Shown: positions 20,153 through 29,265, counted from the stretch's first letter. The stretch is DNA of 64,000 bases from Clostridiaceae bacterium (GCA_016285645.1 JAEERC010000003.1:1-64000), one strand, 5' to 3'. Numbers and translations are program-made. The notes: generated by a model from the sequence alone, not told the origin.

Positions 20153-21658
20153 ATGCCCGTCAATTACATCCCCCGCAGATTTTCCGTAATAAGAGATAAG
20201 GATCTCTGCATAAACTGCGGCTGCTGCGTAAGGCAGTGCTCCAACGAGTGCCACTGTTTCGCCGGCGACGGCAAAACCGTTCTTTCGCGTTCGGATGAAT
20301 GCGTCGCCTGCCACAGGTGCGTTGACCTGTGCCCCACGGGCGCTCTGAGAATTGAAAAATATGTGTGCGATTACAGGGAGAACGCCAACTGGACTCCTCA
20401 ATATCAGCAGCAGATCTGCCGCCAGGCGGAAACGGGCGGTGTTCTGCTTTCGGGTATGGGCACACCGAAGCCCTATCCCGTTTATTGGGATAAAATCCTT
20501 CTGAACGCCTCCCAGGTCACAAATCCCTCCATTGACCCCCTTCGCGAGCCGATGGAAATACGCACGATTTTAGGCAGAAAGCCCGAAAAACTCACGGTTG
20601 AGAAAAAAGGCAAATCAACTGTCGATATGCCGCCTCAGGTCATACTCGAAACGCCGATTATGTTCTCGGCGATGAGTTTCGGCTCAATCAGTTTAAACGC
20701 CCAGAAGTCGCTCGCCATGGCGGCGAAGGAGCTCGGCACCCTCTTCAATGTGGGCGAAGGCGGTCTTCACCCCGAGCTTGAACCGTTTACCGACAGGGCG
20801 ATTGTTCAGGTCGCCTCGGGCAGGTTCGGCGTTCACAGCGATTATTTGAACAACTCGCGTTTTGTGGAAATTAAGATTGGCCAGGGCGCGAAGCCCGGCA
20901 TAGGCGGCCACCTCCCGGGTGAAAAGGTAAGCGTTGAGGTATCCGACGCCCGAATGATACCCGAGGGCAGCGACGCCATTTCCCCCGCTCCCCACCACGA
21001 TATCTATTCAATTGAGGACCTGCGCCAGCTTATATGGGCGATAAAGCAGGCAACGGGCAACAAAAAGCCCGTCTCGGTAAAAATAGCGGCTGTGCACAAT
21101 GTTGCCGCCATAGTTTCGGGCTGCGCGAGAGCGGGCGCTGACATTGTGGCCATAGACGGCTTCAGGGGCGGCACGGGCGCCGCTCCCGAAAGAATCAGGG
21201 ACAATGTGGGCATCCCGATTGAACTGGCTCTCGCCGCGGCGGATCAGCGCCTTCGCGATGAGGGCATACGCTCAAGGATTTCGCTTGTAGCCGCGGGCTC
21301 GTTCAGGTGCTCGGCGGATATCGTCAAGGCAATCGCCCTCGGCGCGGACGCCTGCTACTGCGCCTCCGCTCCGCTTATAGCCATGGGCTGCCATATGTGC
21401 AGAACCTGCAACACGGGCAAGTGCAACTGGGGCATAGCCACACAGCGCCCCGAACTTACGAAGCGCCTGAATCCCGACATTATGTATAAACGCGTTGTCA
21501 ACCTGATAAACGCGTGGAACCACGAAATAAAAGAGATAATGGGCGGAATGGGAATAAACTCCGTCGATTCATTAAGAGGCAACCGTCTTATGCTCAGAGG
21601 CATCGGTCTGAATGAAAAGGAACTCGAAATCCTCGGCATAAAGCACGCGGGCGAATAA
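20153..21658 (+). CDS. Glutamate synthase, ferredoxin and FMN central domain
   Basis: A 501-residue subunit. Residues about 15-70 hold two [4Fe-4S] motifs (CINCGCCVRQC and CVACHRCVDLCPTGAL). The rest is the FMN-binding TIM barrel of glutamate synthase (FSAMSFGSISLNAQ, LFNVGEGGLHPE, DGFRGGTGAAPE), with a [3Fe-4S]-type cysteine motif CHMCRTCNTGKC. It makes glutamate from 2-oxoglutarate and ammonia tunnelled from the glutaminase partner. The fused ferredoxin domain is typical of archaeal/clostridial split enzymes. GGGAGG lies at the end of the preceding gene. Confidence 0.93.
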   Translation: MPVNYIPRRFSVIRDKDLCINCGCCVRQCSNECHCFAGDGKTVLSRSDECVACHRCVDLCPTGALRIEKYVCDYRENANWTPQYQQQICRQAETGGVLLSGMGTPKPYPVYWDKILLNASQVTNPSIDPLREPMEIRTILGRKPEKLTVEKKGKSTVDMPPQVILETPIMFSAMSFGSISLNAQKSLAMAAKELGTLFNVGEGGLHPELEPFTDRAIVQVASGRFGVHSDYLNNSRFVEIKIGQGAKPGIGGHLPGEKVSVEVSDARMIPEGSDAISPAPHHDIYSIEDLRQLIWAIKQATGNKKPVSVKIAAVHNVAAIVSGCARAGADIVAIDGFRGGTGAAPERIRDNVGIPIELALAAADQRLRDEGIRSRISLVAAGSFRCSADIVKAIALGADACYCASAPLIAMGCHMCRTCNTGKCNWGIATQRPELTKRLNPDIMYKRVVNLINAWNHEIKEIMGGMGINSVDSLRGNRLMLRGIGLNEKELEILGIKHAGE

Positions 21659-21670
21659 GGAGGCGGCAGA

Positions 21671-22114
21671 ATGAAAAGAATATACGCGAAAGAAGAACTC
21701 TGTGTAAACTGCCGTCTGTGCGAAGTCTATTGCAAAACGGCGCACTCGCTCTCAAAGGATGTGCTCACGGCCAATAAATACGAGGAACCCGCTCCCGTTT
21801 CAAGAGTTACCGTTTACGGCGACAAATATATTTCCGCCGCTCTCAACTGCCGCCACTGCGACGACCCGAAATGCGTAAAGGCGTGCATTACGGGGGCTAT
21901 GACAAAGGATAAAGCCACGGGTATCGTCTATGTAAACGAGGACAAGTGCATCGGCTGTATGACCTGCCTCGCGGTGTGCCCCTACGGCTGCATAAAAGAG
22001 GGCAAAACCGCTGTTAAATGCGACCTCTGCCGAAACGAGGACGAACCCGCCTGCGTAAAGAACTGCCCCAATCACGCCCTTGTCTATACCGATCTTGGAG
22101 GCGAAAACGAATGA
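21671..22114 (+). CDS. 4Fe-4S ferredoxin-type electron-transfer subunit
   Basis: A 147-residue iron-sulfur protein with four cysteine groups in order: CVNCRLCEVYC, CRHCDDPKCVKAC, CIGCMTCLAVCPYGC and CDLCRNEDEPACVKNCP. This pattern fits four [4Fe-4S] clusters, as in HycB/DmsB-type subunits. It probably passes electrons from the flavoprotein encoded next to the FMN subunit of glutamate synthase. AAGGAGG lies before the ATG, and the gene overlaps the next start by four bases (ATGA). Confidence 0.9.
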   Translation: MKRIYAKEELCVNCRLCEVYCKTAHSLSKDVLTANKYEEPAPVSRVTVYGDKYISAALNCRHCDDPKCVKACITGAMTKDKATGIVYVNEDKCIGCMTCLAVCPYGCIKEGKTAVKCDLCRNEDEPACVKNCPNHALVYTDLGGENE

Positions 22115-23376
22115 AATATGTAATAATCGGCGCCTCCGCCGCGGGTCTTGCCTGCGCCCTGCAGATACGAAAAGAGGACAAAGACGGCGAAATCACCGTG
22201 CTCACGAAGGAGAATTATCTCCCCTACAGCAGACCCTCCATCAGTTATTATCTTAAGGGCGTCGTAAAGGAAAACAATATGTATCTGCGCAAGCCCTCGT
22301 TTTACGCGCAGAACAATATAAATATCGTCACCGGCGCCGAGGTGAAATCAATAGACCGCGAAGCGAAAACCGTGAAGGCGGGCAGAAAGGTTTATCCTTA
22401 CGATAAACTCTGCCTGTGCACCGGTTCAAAGCCGTTCGTGCCGCCGATGAAAAATGTTGAGGGTAAAAGCAACGCCCTCACCTTTCTCGATCTCGACTCC
22501 TCGAAGGCGATAAAGGCAAAGGCGGGCAAAAGCACCCGAGCCGTTGTAATCGGCGCGGGGCTTATCGGTATGAAGGCGGCGGAGGGGCTTTCCAAAATCT
22601 GCGAAAGCGTTGATGTCGTTGAACTCGCCCCCAGGGTTCTGCCGTCCATTCTCGATGAAAAATCGGCGAAATCGGTCAAAAAATTCCTCGAAACCGAGGG
22701 GCATATAAGATTCCATCTCGGTCAGACCGTAACCGAGGCGAAAAGCAAAGGCGACAGAATAACCTCCGTAATTCTCAAAAACGGCAAAGAACTCGCCTGC
22801 GACCTGCTCATACTCGCCGTCGGCGTACGCCCCGAAACGGCGCTTGCCGAAAAAGCGGGAATAGAGGTTAACAGGGGAATAATCACCGACCCCGGAACAA
22901 TGAGAACAAGCGATGAGAACATCTATGCCGCGGGCGATTGCGCCGTCTCCGTCGATATGCTCGACGGCAGTAAAAGAGTAATCGCGCTGTGGCCCAACGC
23001 CGTAAATCAGGGAACGGCGGCGGGCTCGCAGATGGCTGGCGGATGTATCGCGATCGAAAAAAGCTATTCGGTAAACGCCATAGATTTCTACGGGCTGCGA
23101 ATCTGCACCTGCGGGCTTATAAACGCGCAGGGCGACAGATATACGGATAAGATAATACGCGAGGGCGAAAGTTACAAGCGCCTTATATTCGAAGGCAGCC
23201 GCCTTGTGGGCTATGTGCTTATAAACTCTAGCGCGAACGCGGGAATCTACACAAGTCTTATTGAAACAAAAGCCGACATCTCCGCCCTTCGGGGCAACAT
23301 CCTTGACACGCCCGGTCCTTTTATGTTCGACAGGGCGGAAAGGGAAATCCGTATGAAAGGAGCGCTTCCGTTATGA
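22111..23376 (+). CDS. FAD-dependent pyridine nucleotide oxidoreductase
   Basis: A 421-residue flavoprotein of the NADH oxidase/nitrite reductase-like family. The FAD Rossmann motif is at the N-terminus (IIGASAAGLACAL), a second NAD(P)H-binding glycine motif is in the middle (VIGAGLIGMKAAEGL), and the C-terminal FAD motif is YAAGDCAVS. The start at 22111 overlaps the ferredoxin gene as ATGA; longer in-frame extensions lack the Rossmann start. It probably serves as the small-subunit equivalent that feeds NAD(P)H electrons into glutamate synthase. Confidence 0.88.
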   Translation: MKYVIIGASAAGLACALQIRKEDKDGEITVLTKENYLPYSRPSISYYLKGVVKENNMYLRKPSFYAQNNINIVTGAEVKSIDREAKTVKAGRKVYPYDKLCLCTGSKPFVPPMKNVEGKSNALTFLDLDSSKAIKAKAGKSTRAVVIGAGLIGMKAAEGLSKICESVDVVELAPRVLPSILDEKSAKSVKKFLETEGHIRFHLGQTVTEAKSKGDRITSVILKNGKELACDLLILAVGVRPETALAEKAGIEVNRGIITDPGTMRTSDENIYAAGDCAVSVDMLDGSKRVIALWPNAVNQGTAAGSQMAGGCIAIEKSYSVNAIDFYGLRICTCGLINAQGDRYTDKIIREGESYKRLIFEGSRLVGYVLINSSANAGIYTSLIETKADISALRGNILDTPGPFMFDRAEREIRMKGALPL

Positions 23377-24107
23377 GCATAGTCGCGGGAATCAGGGGCT
23401 ACGCCGAGGTAAACGACGAAATAAAGGCGGAGTTCCTTTCAAAAGCCAAAGTCACCGTCACGGATGTAAACGGTCAGCGCTATCTCGGAAACGCGCTTGA
23501 CGGCGGCAAAACCCTTGAAATATACGGCACGGCGGGCAACGACCTCGCCTTCTGCTTAAACGGCGGAAGGGTTGTCATCCACGGCCACGGTCAGGATGCC
23601 GTCGGCAACACAATGGGCGGCGGCGAAATAATCATACACGGTCACGCGGGCGACGCTCTCGGCTACGGTATGCGCGACGGTCAGATATATGTGCGCGACA
23701 ATGTATGCTGCCGCGGCGGAATCCATATGAAGGAGTTCCGCTCAATGAAGCCCGTGCTTGTAATCGGCACAAACGCCGGTTCCTTCCTCGGCGAATATAT
23801 GGCGGGCGGCACAATAGTACTGCTCGGTCTCAATTTAAAGCGGGGCGAAAAACTTTTCGGCACGCACTGCGCCTCGGGTATGCACGGCGGTAAAATCTTT
23901 GTGCGCGGTTCCTTCCCGAGGGAAAACCTTTCTCCCAACATAAAAGCCGTCTCACTCAATGACGACGACCGTAAAGAACTCGACAGCTATATAAGAAAAT
24001 ACTGCCGCTGTTTTGACGCGGACTATGACGAAATAATGAAAAAAACCTTTATGAAACTTATTCCCGAAACTTCAAGACCGTATGCCAATCTCTATACGGC
24101 GGATTAG
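23373..24107 (+). CDS. Glutamate synthase GXGXG-domain subunit
   Basis: A 244-residue beta-helix protein matching the C-terminal GXGXG domain of GltB (also in FwdC/FmdC). The repeating glycine pattern is visible as LNGGRVVIHGHG, MGGGEIIIHGHAGDALGYG and MAGGTIVLLGL. In large GltB this domain is structural and holds the others in place. It overlaps the flavoprotein gene as ATGA and completes the split enzyme set: glutaminase, FMN/ferredoxin, ferredoxin, flavoprotein, GXGXG. purF follows with its RBS overlapping this stop codon. Confidence 0.9.
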   Translation: MSIVAGIRGYAEVNDEIKAEFLSKAKVTVTDVNGQRYLGNALDGGKTLEIYGTAGNDLAFCLNGGRVVIHGHGQDAVGNTMGGGEIIIHGHAGDALGYGMRDGQIYVRDNVCCRGGIHMKEFRSMKPVLVIGTNAGSFLGEYMAGGTIVLLGLNLKRGEKLFGTHCASGMHGGKIFVRGSFPRENLSPNIKAVSLNDDDRKELDSYIRKYCRCFDADYDEIMKKTFMKLIPETSRPYANLYTAD

Positions 24108-24114
24108 GAGAATT

Positions 24115-25554
24115 ATGTTCAGTTCATTACACGAAGAATGCGGTGTGTTCGGAATTTTCGGCACAAGAACCGCCGATGTGGCAACGCTCGTCTATTTCGG
24201 GCTTCACGCCCTTCAGCACAGGGGGCAGGAGGCGTGCGGCATAGCCGTAAACAGCGACGGCGTGTTCTCCCACTACAAGGGCGACGGCCTTGTCTCCGAG
24301 GTGTTCACACCCGAACGGCTTGAGCGCCTGGGCAGCGGCAATATGGCTCTCGGCCATGTGCGCTACTCAACCACGGGCGGCAGGGATATAAACAACATCC
24401 AGCCGCTTGTAATACGCCATATCAAGGGTAACCTCGCCCTCGCCCACAACGGCAACCTCACGAACTCCGCGGAAATCCGCAAAAAAATCGAACTCTCGGG
24501 CGGCATATTCCACGGCTCGTCCGACACCGAGGCAATCGCCTACTCCCTTGTTTCGGACCGCCTTACGACCACGGATATGAGCGGAGCGGTTGAAAAGACG
24601 ATGAGCACAATAAAGGGCGCTTATTCCTGTATTGTTATGACCGCTACAAATATGATTGCCTTCCGCGACCCCAACGGGTTCAGACCGCTTTGCGTCGGCA
24701 AAACCGCGGACGGCTCCTGGGTTGCGGCAAGCGAGACCTGCGCCCTCGACGCCGTCGGCGCGGACTATGTGCGCGATATCCGCCCCGGCGAAATCGTGGT
24801 GTTCTCAAAGGACGGCGTGCAGTCGATAACCTCCCACTGCCGCGAAAAGGAAAAAAGCAGTCTCTGCGTTTTTGAGTATATTTATTTCGCGAGACCCGAC
24901 TCCGTCATTGACGGCGTGAGCGTTCATCACGCGAGGATAAACGCGGGTAAGTTTTTAGCCCGCGAGCATCCCGTTGACGCCGATATAGTTATCGGCGTGC
25001 CCGATTCGGGCATAGACGCGGCTCTCGGCTACGCGCAGGAGAGCGGCATACCCTACGGCGTGGGCTTCATAAAAAACAAATACACGGGCAGAAGTTTTAT
25101 ACAGCCCTCGCAGAAGCAGAGGGAAAACACCGTAAAACTCAAATTGAACGCCATAAAGGAGAGCGTAAACGGCAAACGGGTTGTAATGGTTGACGACTCC
25201 ATTGTGCGCGGCACAACCTGCGCGGGCATAATCCGCCTGCTGCGAAACGCGGGCGCGAAAGAGGTTCACCTGCGCATTTCCTCCCCGCCGTTCAGGCATC
25301 CCTGCTATTTCGGCACGGATATAGACAGCGAGGAAAACCTCATCGCCTGCAAATACAGTTCCGTTGATGAAATTGCAAAAGCAGTCGGCGCGGACTCACT
25401 CGGCTATCTCTCCATTGAGGCGACCCACAAAATCGCCGAAGGGGCGGATGTCTGCTTCTGCGACGGCTGCTTCACCGGCGCCTACCCCGTCCCCGTGCCG
25501 GAAAACACAGCCAAAAACAAATTCGATATGAAAATGGGCAACTACACGGAATAA
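24115..25554 (+). CDS. purF: Amidophosphoribosyltransferase
   Basis: A 479-residue enzyme for the first committed step of purine synthesis (PRPP plus glutamine to phosphoribosylamine). The short propeptide MFSSLHEE precedes the nucleophile Cys9 (CGVFGIFG), typical of the Bacillus-type enzyme. The PRPP loop is VVMVDDSIVRGTT. Late cysteines (NLIAC and CFCDGCFTG) fit the [4Fe-4S] cluster of this subfamily. The ATG at 24115 is set by AGGAG, which overlaps the preceding stop. It closes the nitrogen operon before a strong terminator, away from other pur genes. Confidence 0.96.
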   Translation: MFSSLHEECGVFGIFGTRTADVATLVYFGLHALQHRGQEACGIAVNSDGVFSHYKGDGLVSEVFTPERLERLGSGNMALGHVRYSTTGGRDINNIQPLVIRHIKGNLALAHNGNLTNSAEIRKKIELSGGIFHGSSDTEAIAYSLVSDRLTTTDMSGAVEKTMSTIKGAYSCIVMTATNMIAFRDPNGFRPLCVGKTADGSWVAASETCALDAVGADYVRDIRPGEIVVFSKDGVQSITSHCREKEKSSLCVFEYIYFARPDSVIDGVSVHHARINAGKFLAREHPVDADIVIGVPDSGIDAALGYAQESGIPYGVGFIKNKYTGRSFIQPSQKQRENTVKLKLNAIKESVNGKRVVMVDDSIVRGTTCAGIIRLLRNAGAKEVHLRISSPPFRHPCYFGTDIDSEENLIACKYSSVDEIAKAVGADSLGYLSIEATHKIAEGADVCFCDGCFTGAYPVPVPENTAKNKFDMKMGNYTE

Positions 25555-25587
25555 TCCTCCGTTAAGCCCGTACTTAATCACTCATCA

Positions 25588-25617
25588 AAAAAAGCCACCC
25601 TCCCGGGTGGCTTTTTT
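25588..25617. terminator. Bidirectional terminator after purF
   Basis: GCCACCC (25594-25600) pairs with GGGTGGC (25605-25611) around a TCCC loop, flanked by seven A and six T. It serves purF and the convergent HAD hydrolase gene. Confidence 0.93.
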
Positions 25618-26308
25618 ATTCAATTCCGAGCAGAGCCGGAACTTCGCTTATTGATTTTATCTCATAATCTATGTGCGCGCCTCTTCTGTCCGTCACGCCG
25701 GACGGGTTGAAAAAGCAGGTCTTTATTCCGGCGTTGTTGCCCCCGCGCATATCGCCCGTGAGCGAGTCGCCCACAATCATAATTTCGTCCTTCGGGTACT
25801 CCCCCGTCTGTAAAAGCAAGCGGTCGAAAAACTCCCTGTTCGGCTTTTCAGCGCCCAAGTCCTCCGAGATGAAAATATAATCAAACAGTTCTCCGAGCCC
25901 GGAGTTCCCGAGTTTTCTCGTCTGGGCTCGCTTTGTGCCGTTTGTCACCGCGCACTGTATCACCTTGCCGCGCAGGTTCTCCACCGTCTCCTTCGCGAAG
26001 GGGAAGAAAACTATGGTGTCGCCCAGGCGAATCTGATACTCCTCGTTGAACGCCTCCGCCAGCGAGGTGTCAACGCCGTAAAGTGAGAAAAATTCGCGGA
26101 ATCTGCCCGTGAGCACCTGCTTTTTGGTTATTTCGTTTCTCTCGAGCGCCTCCCAGTGGCGGCGGTTAATTTCGGAATAGACCGAAACCATCTCATCCGT
26201 GCATTCGCCTATGCCGAAAATCCCGAAGCAGTTTTTTATAGCCGCTTTTTCAGCCGCCTTGAAGTCGAGCAGTGTGCCGTCAATATCCCACAAAAGCAGT
26301 TTTATCAT
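25616..26308 (-). CDS. HAD-family hydrolase, YjjG-like nucleotidase
   Basis: A 230-residue haloacid-dehalogenase-type phosphatase. Motif I is DIDGTLL near the N-terminus with the catalytic Asp. Motif II Ser/Thr lies in AVTNGTK and motif IV in IMIVGDSLTGDMRGG. The helical cap and the C-terminal INNAGI-type variant (GNNAGIKTCFFN) resemble YjjG noncanonical pyrimidine nucleotidases, which remove phosphate from damaged or unusual nucleotides. It overlaps the upstream flavin reductase gene as ATGA and is last in a four-gene operon. Confidence 0.82.
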   Translation of the reverse strand: MIKLLLWDIDGTLLDFKAAEKAAIKNCFGIFGIGECTDEMVSVYSEINRRHWEALERNEITKKQVLTGRFREFFSLYGVDTSLAEAFNEEYQIRLGDTIVFFPFAKETVENLRGKVIQCAVTNGTKRAQTRKLGNSGLGELFDYIFISEDLGAEKPNREFFDRLLLQTGEYPKDEIMIVGDSLTGDMRGGNNAGIKTCFFNPSGVTDRRGAHIDYEIKSISEVPALLGIE

Positions 26309-26793
26309 TTTTCAATAACCTTTATTATTTCGCCCACATACATGGTGTGGAAATCGCCCTGAGCGTACCACTGCGGCAGAATTGAGCCGTCAATAAAACT
26401 CTCCTTGTCAACCGGCACGGCGGCGATTTTTCTGCAGAGGAAAGCGCGTTTTGCCTCCTTGGGATAAACCGTGCCCTCATCGATGACGGGTGTAAGCCCC
26501 GTCTCCTTCCACTTGTCAATATCCCTGCCGCTTTTCGAGCCGCAGAGAGCGAGCGCGTTTCTGTATTCCCCGCTCAGGAACGAGAGCGAAAAGGTCTCGC
26601 CCGAGTCGATAAATTCCTTTGTGTATCGCGATTCTCTTATAAAAGCGAAAACAACATTTTTGCCCAAGAACACGCCCACGCCGCCCCAACTGACGGTCAT
26701 CGTATTGGCTTTTTCTCTGCCGCCCGCGCTCACGAGCGCCCAGTCCTCACCGATTTCGGTGAACGGGTTCATTTTCAATTCCTTTATATCCAT
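26305..26793 (-). CDS. Flavin reductase family protein
   Basis: A 162-residue split-barrel flavin-binding protein. The pattern ALVSAGGREKANTMTVSWGG is the FMN-binding start of the family, and SLSFLSGEYRNAL lies in the middle. These proteins bind FMN and pass electrons from NAD(P)H or rubredoxin-type partners. It sits 12 bases after the flavin reductase/rubredoxin gene, so a joint redox role is likely. No signal peptide. The specific acceptor is not readable. Confidence 0.82.
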   Translation of the reverse strand: MDIKELKMNPFTEIGEDWALVSAGGREKANTMTVSWGGVGVFLGKNVVFAFIRESRYTKEFIDSGETFSLSFLSGEYRNALALCGSKSGRDIDKWKETGLTPVIDEGTVYPKEAKRAFLCRKIAAVPVDKESFIDGSILPQWYAQGDFHTMYVGEIIKVIEK

Positions 26794-26805
26794 AATGTCC
26801 TCCGC

Positions 26806-27426
26806 TCAGTTCTCATATACCGGCTCAAAATCGTCCGCGGGATGTCCGCACAGCGGGCAGACAAAATCGGCGGGCAGGGTTTCGCCCTCATAGATGTAAC
26901 CGCAGATTTTGCACTTCCACGCAACAATCTTTTTATCCTCCGCGGGCTTTTCGGGCTTCGGCTTGAGTTTCGCGTGATAGTCGGCGTATGTCAGCGGCGG
27001 ATTGTCGCCCAGCACCTTCGCGTCCGTAACCTCAGCCACAAAAAGGGTGTGCGTGCCGAGGTCCTCGCTCGATACAACCTTCGCGCTTATCACCGCGCAC
27101 GATGCCCAGCCCATATATGGAACGCCATTACCGTCAACGGGCAGAGGCAGGGGCGCCATCTTATCAACATTTCTGCCGGACTGCATTCCGAAATGCGCTA
27201 TTGTCTGATATGAGCAGGTATTGTCGAGCGGACTCAAGGTGAAAACCCCGCTCTTTTTGAGTAGCTCGCAGGTGTAGTTTGTGTTGATGACCGACACGGC
27301 TATTCTCACCGGGTCGTTTGCCACCTGAATACAGGTGTTTGTGATGCAGCCGTTTTTCACTCCGTCCGCCTGGGTTGCGAGCATAAAAACGCCGTATGTC
27401 AGTTTGTAAAGCGCGGTGTTATCCAT
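26806..27426 (-). CDS. hrb: High-molecular-weight rubredoxin (flavin reductase-rubredoxin fusion)
   Basis: A 206-residue fusion. Residues about 1-150 form a flavin reductase domain (YKLTYGVFMLATQADG). The last about 45 residues are a rubredoxin with iron ligands CKICGYIYEG and CPLCGHPADDF. Clostridial Hrb takes electrons from NAD(P)H and gives them to the flavodiiron protein FprA for oxygen or NO detoxification (family knowledge). The ATG at 27426 has AAGGAG nine bases upstream and overlaps the preceding gene by eight bases; a longer upstream reading is a frame shadow. Confidence 0.9.
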   Translation of the reverse strand: MDNTALYKLTYGVFMLATQADGVKNGCITNTCIQVANDPVRIAVSVINTNYTCELLKKSGVFTLSPLDNTCSYQTIAHFGMQSGRNVDKMAPLPLPVDGNGVPYMGWASCAVISAKVVSSEDLGTHTLFVAEVTDAKVLGDNPPLTYADYHAKLKPKPEKPAEDKKIVAWKCKICGYIYEGETLPADFVCPLCGHPADDFEPVYEN

Positions 27427-28060
27427 TTTCTGTTTCTCCTTCTCCGTTTTCGTCATCTTCCGCCGGGGATTCTTCTGTATTATCTGCTTCGGGTTCCGTT
27501 TCTTCACGGGCGGGAGCGTCGGATTCACCGTCGTCCTCCTCATCCGCGGGCAGTTTCTGCGCCTTTTCCTCGTTTTCCTTCTTTATCTTTTCGGTGGCTC
27601 TCGCAATCCGCCTCTCCTTCTCCGCCTTCTGCACAAAATACATGTTGCCTGTGCTGCCTATGCCGAAAAGCACCGCCGCCCCGATGAGAAGCGGGTGGAA
27701 AAGCAGAACGCCGCTGAGCAGATAAACGCACACGGGCAGCACCGTTACCGCCATTTCCTTCTCGGGCGATTTCTTCTGAAAATACAGCGCCCACATAACC
27801 TGATAGGCAATTATCAGCGCTATGTTGCCGAAAAAGTAGATAAGCATTGCCCCGTTGCTGCCGAAGCCGAATTCCTTTACAAGCAGCGGCAGCCACATAA
27901 GAATCATACACGCGTAGCGGAATATCCTGCCCATTAAAGGCAGTATTTTTTTGTCGCATTTTTTCTGCTTTTCGCCGTATTTGAGCGCGTAAATAACCTG
28001 CGGAATGAGTATTACAATAACGAGGCACGCGCCGAAAAAGCTTATCCAGCCGAGTTTCAT
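27419..28060 (-). CDS. Membrane protein with acidic C-terminal tail
   Basis: A 213-residue protein with about five hydrophobic segments in residues 1-145 and a highly charged tail (EEDDGESDAPAREETEPEAD and similar) that should face the cytoplasm. Function unknown. It is the first gene of the operon with hrb, the flavin reductase and the HAD hydrolase, overlapping hrb by eight bases. The tail has low sequence complexity. Confidence 0.75.
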   Translation of the reverse strand: MKLGWISFFGACLVIVILIPQVIYALKYGEKQKKCDKKILPLMGRIFRYACMILMWLPLLVKEFGFGSNGAMLIYFFGNIALIIAYQVMWALYFQKKSPEKEMAVTVLPVCVYLLSGVLLFHPLLIGAAVLFGIGSTGNMYFVQKAEKERRIARATEKIKKENEEKAQKLPADEEDDGESDAPAREETEPEADNTEESPAEDDENGEGETENG

Positions 28061-28261
28061 AAAACACCTCCGGAAAATGACGGCATAGCCGTAATAATTG
28101 ATTTGAAAAGCCGTGAAAACACAGCCTCCGCCGTAATAAATTTATTATATCACAGCCCTTCGCTTTTTACAAACAAAAAAACTCCGTTCGCCTGTCTGCC
28201 GCCAATTCCATATAAACGGTTTCTTCATTGTCTGTCGCCACACCCGTCGGCTCCGCCGCCA

Positions 28262-28433
28262 CCTGCCCCCTCGCAAACACAGGTCGTCTTGCTCGCTTGA
28301 AGCGCTTCGCAATTCTCCCGTTTGCTCACCTCAGCGCCTCGCTGTTTCGTCCGCCGGACGCGCTTCGGCGCTTCGCCCCCACCGGAGACCCGCACCCCTT
28401 AATTGCTCATTTCTCACTTCTCACTCCTCATTA
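28262..28433. repeat. Composite intergenic repeat, copy B
   Basis: This stretch matches the reverse complement of 33040-33320 in ordered blocks: CCCTCGCAAAC, CTTGCTCGCTTG, GCGCTTCGCAATTCTCC, TTTGCTCACCTCAGCG, TTTCGTCCGC, GGACGCGCTTCG, then CACCGG and a tail TTAATTGCTCATTTCTCAC...CTCCTCATTA. Copy C has an extra palindromic insert between the third and fourth block groups that is absent here. No gene is supported in 28074-28464; short ORFs here are frame accidents. Confidence 0.75.
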
Positions 28434-28455
28434 AAAAAACAGCCCTCGCGGGCTG
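28432..28455 (-). terminator. Terminator of the 28465-28779 gene
   Basis: Minus-strand stem CAGCCC/GGGCTG (28455-28450 with 28445-28440), four-base loop, then seven U. It lies ten bases past the stop codon. Confidence 0.85.
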
Positions 28456-28464
28456 CTTTTTGAC

Positions 28465-28779
28465 TTATTTCTTTTTGGCGAGCGCCTTTCTGACCGCGCC
28501 CTTCGGATCCTTGATGAGCAGGTAAACCAACCATACAATAAGCCCGAGCGCAACCACGGACAGACCGAGGAAGGCGTCGTTTAACATATCGAGCGGTGCG
28601 GGGGTGAAATACTCCGCGCCGAGTTCTTTGTATTCGAAAATCGCGTCAACAAACCACATAATCGAAGCGCCCCAGAACATCCAGCAGAGGATGCCCGTCT
28701 TCATCTCGTTTTCGGGTGCGCCCTTATACCATATAACGGTGCTTATGACCGCGGCGAAAACAGTGATGAGTAATGTCAT
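28465..28779 (-). CDS. Small membrane protein of unknown function
   Basis: A 104-residue protein with three predicted membrane helices (residues about 1-18, 28-45 and 68-92) and a basic C-terminus (KALAKKK). The ATG at 28779 overlaps the upstream stop as TAATG, so the two are translationally coupled. An in-frame upstream extension is a shadow of the neighbour. Not recognised; the pair may form one membrane complex. Confidence 0.75.
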   Translation of the reverse strand: MTLLITVFAAVISTVIWYKGAPENEMKTGILCWMFWGASIMWFVDAIFEYKELGAEYFTPAPLDMLNDAFLGLSVVALGLIVWLVYLLIKDPKGAVRKALAKKK

Positions 28780-29192
28780 TACGCGTTCTCCTCCGCTATT
28801 TCCGGCTCTTTGTCCGCCTTTTTCTCCATAACGGTCACAACCGCGACTATGCCCGCCCAAACAAGGGTTACAAGCATAGCCATCATAACGCCGGCTGTCG
28901 CCATTTCGCCGAGCATTTCGGAAACCTCGCCCGTCTTGACCGCCGTTAAGAACGGGAAGGTCGGTATCACCTCGCCGTGCCACAGATGCTCAAACGCGAG
29001 CAGGAACGAGCCGAGCCAGAGCATTTTGTTGAGCCAGCCGAGTTTTTTTGAAAACGGAGTTTTGCCGCTTTCCTTGATTTCCGTATTCGCGCCGTTAAGA
29101 TTTATGTGCTGTTTTTCTTCCTTTGATTTAACCGCCTTGGCAACAATTGTGGTAACAATCGCCTCAGCAACGGGAACGGTGAAGCATGCCAT
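28779..29192 (-). CDS. Small membrane protein of unknown function
   Basis: A 137-residue protein. The N-terminus MACFTVPVAEAIVTTIVAKA is a hydrophobic helix with a Cys at residue 3. A basic, polar loop follows, then two further hydrophobic segments and an acidic end (EPEIAEENA). It lacks a lipobox. It is coupled to the gene downstream. Function unknown; no pathway context beyond the partner. Confidence 0.75.
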   Translation of the reverse strand: MACFTVPVAEAIVTTIVAKAVKSKEEKQHINLNGANTEIKESGKTPFSKKLGWLNKMLWLGSFLLAFEHLWHGEVIPTFPFLTAVKTGEVSEMLGEMATAGVMMAMLVTLVWAGIVAVVTVMEKKADKEPEIAEENA

Positions 29193-29265
29193 AATACTAC
29201 CTCGCTTTTTTCTTTATAATAATTTACTGTTTTATTTTACTTTATTTTTATTCAGCCGTCAAGAT

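Noticed and set aside
28103-28434. Short plus-strand ORFs in the repeat region
   Set aside because: Composition follows the intergenic repeat blocks found again at 33036-33500, with no ribosome-binding site.
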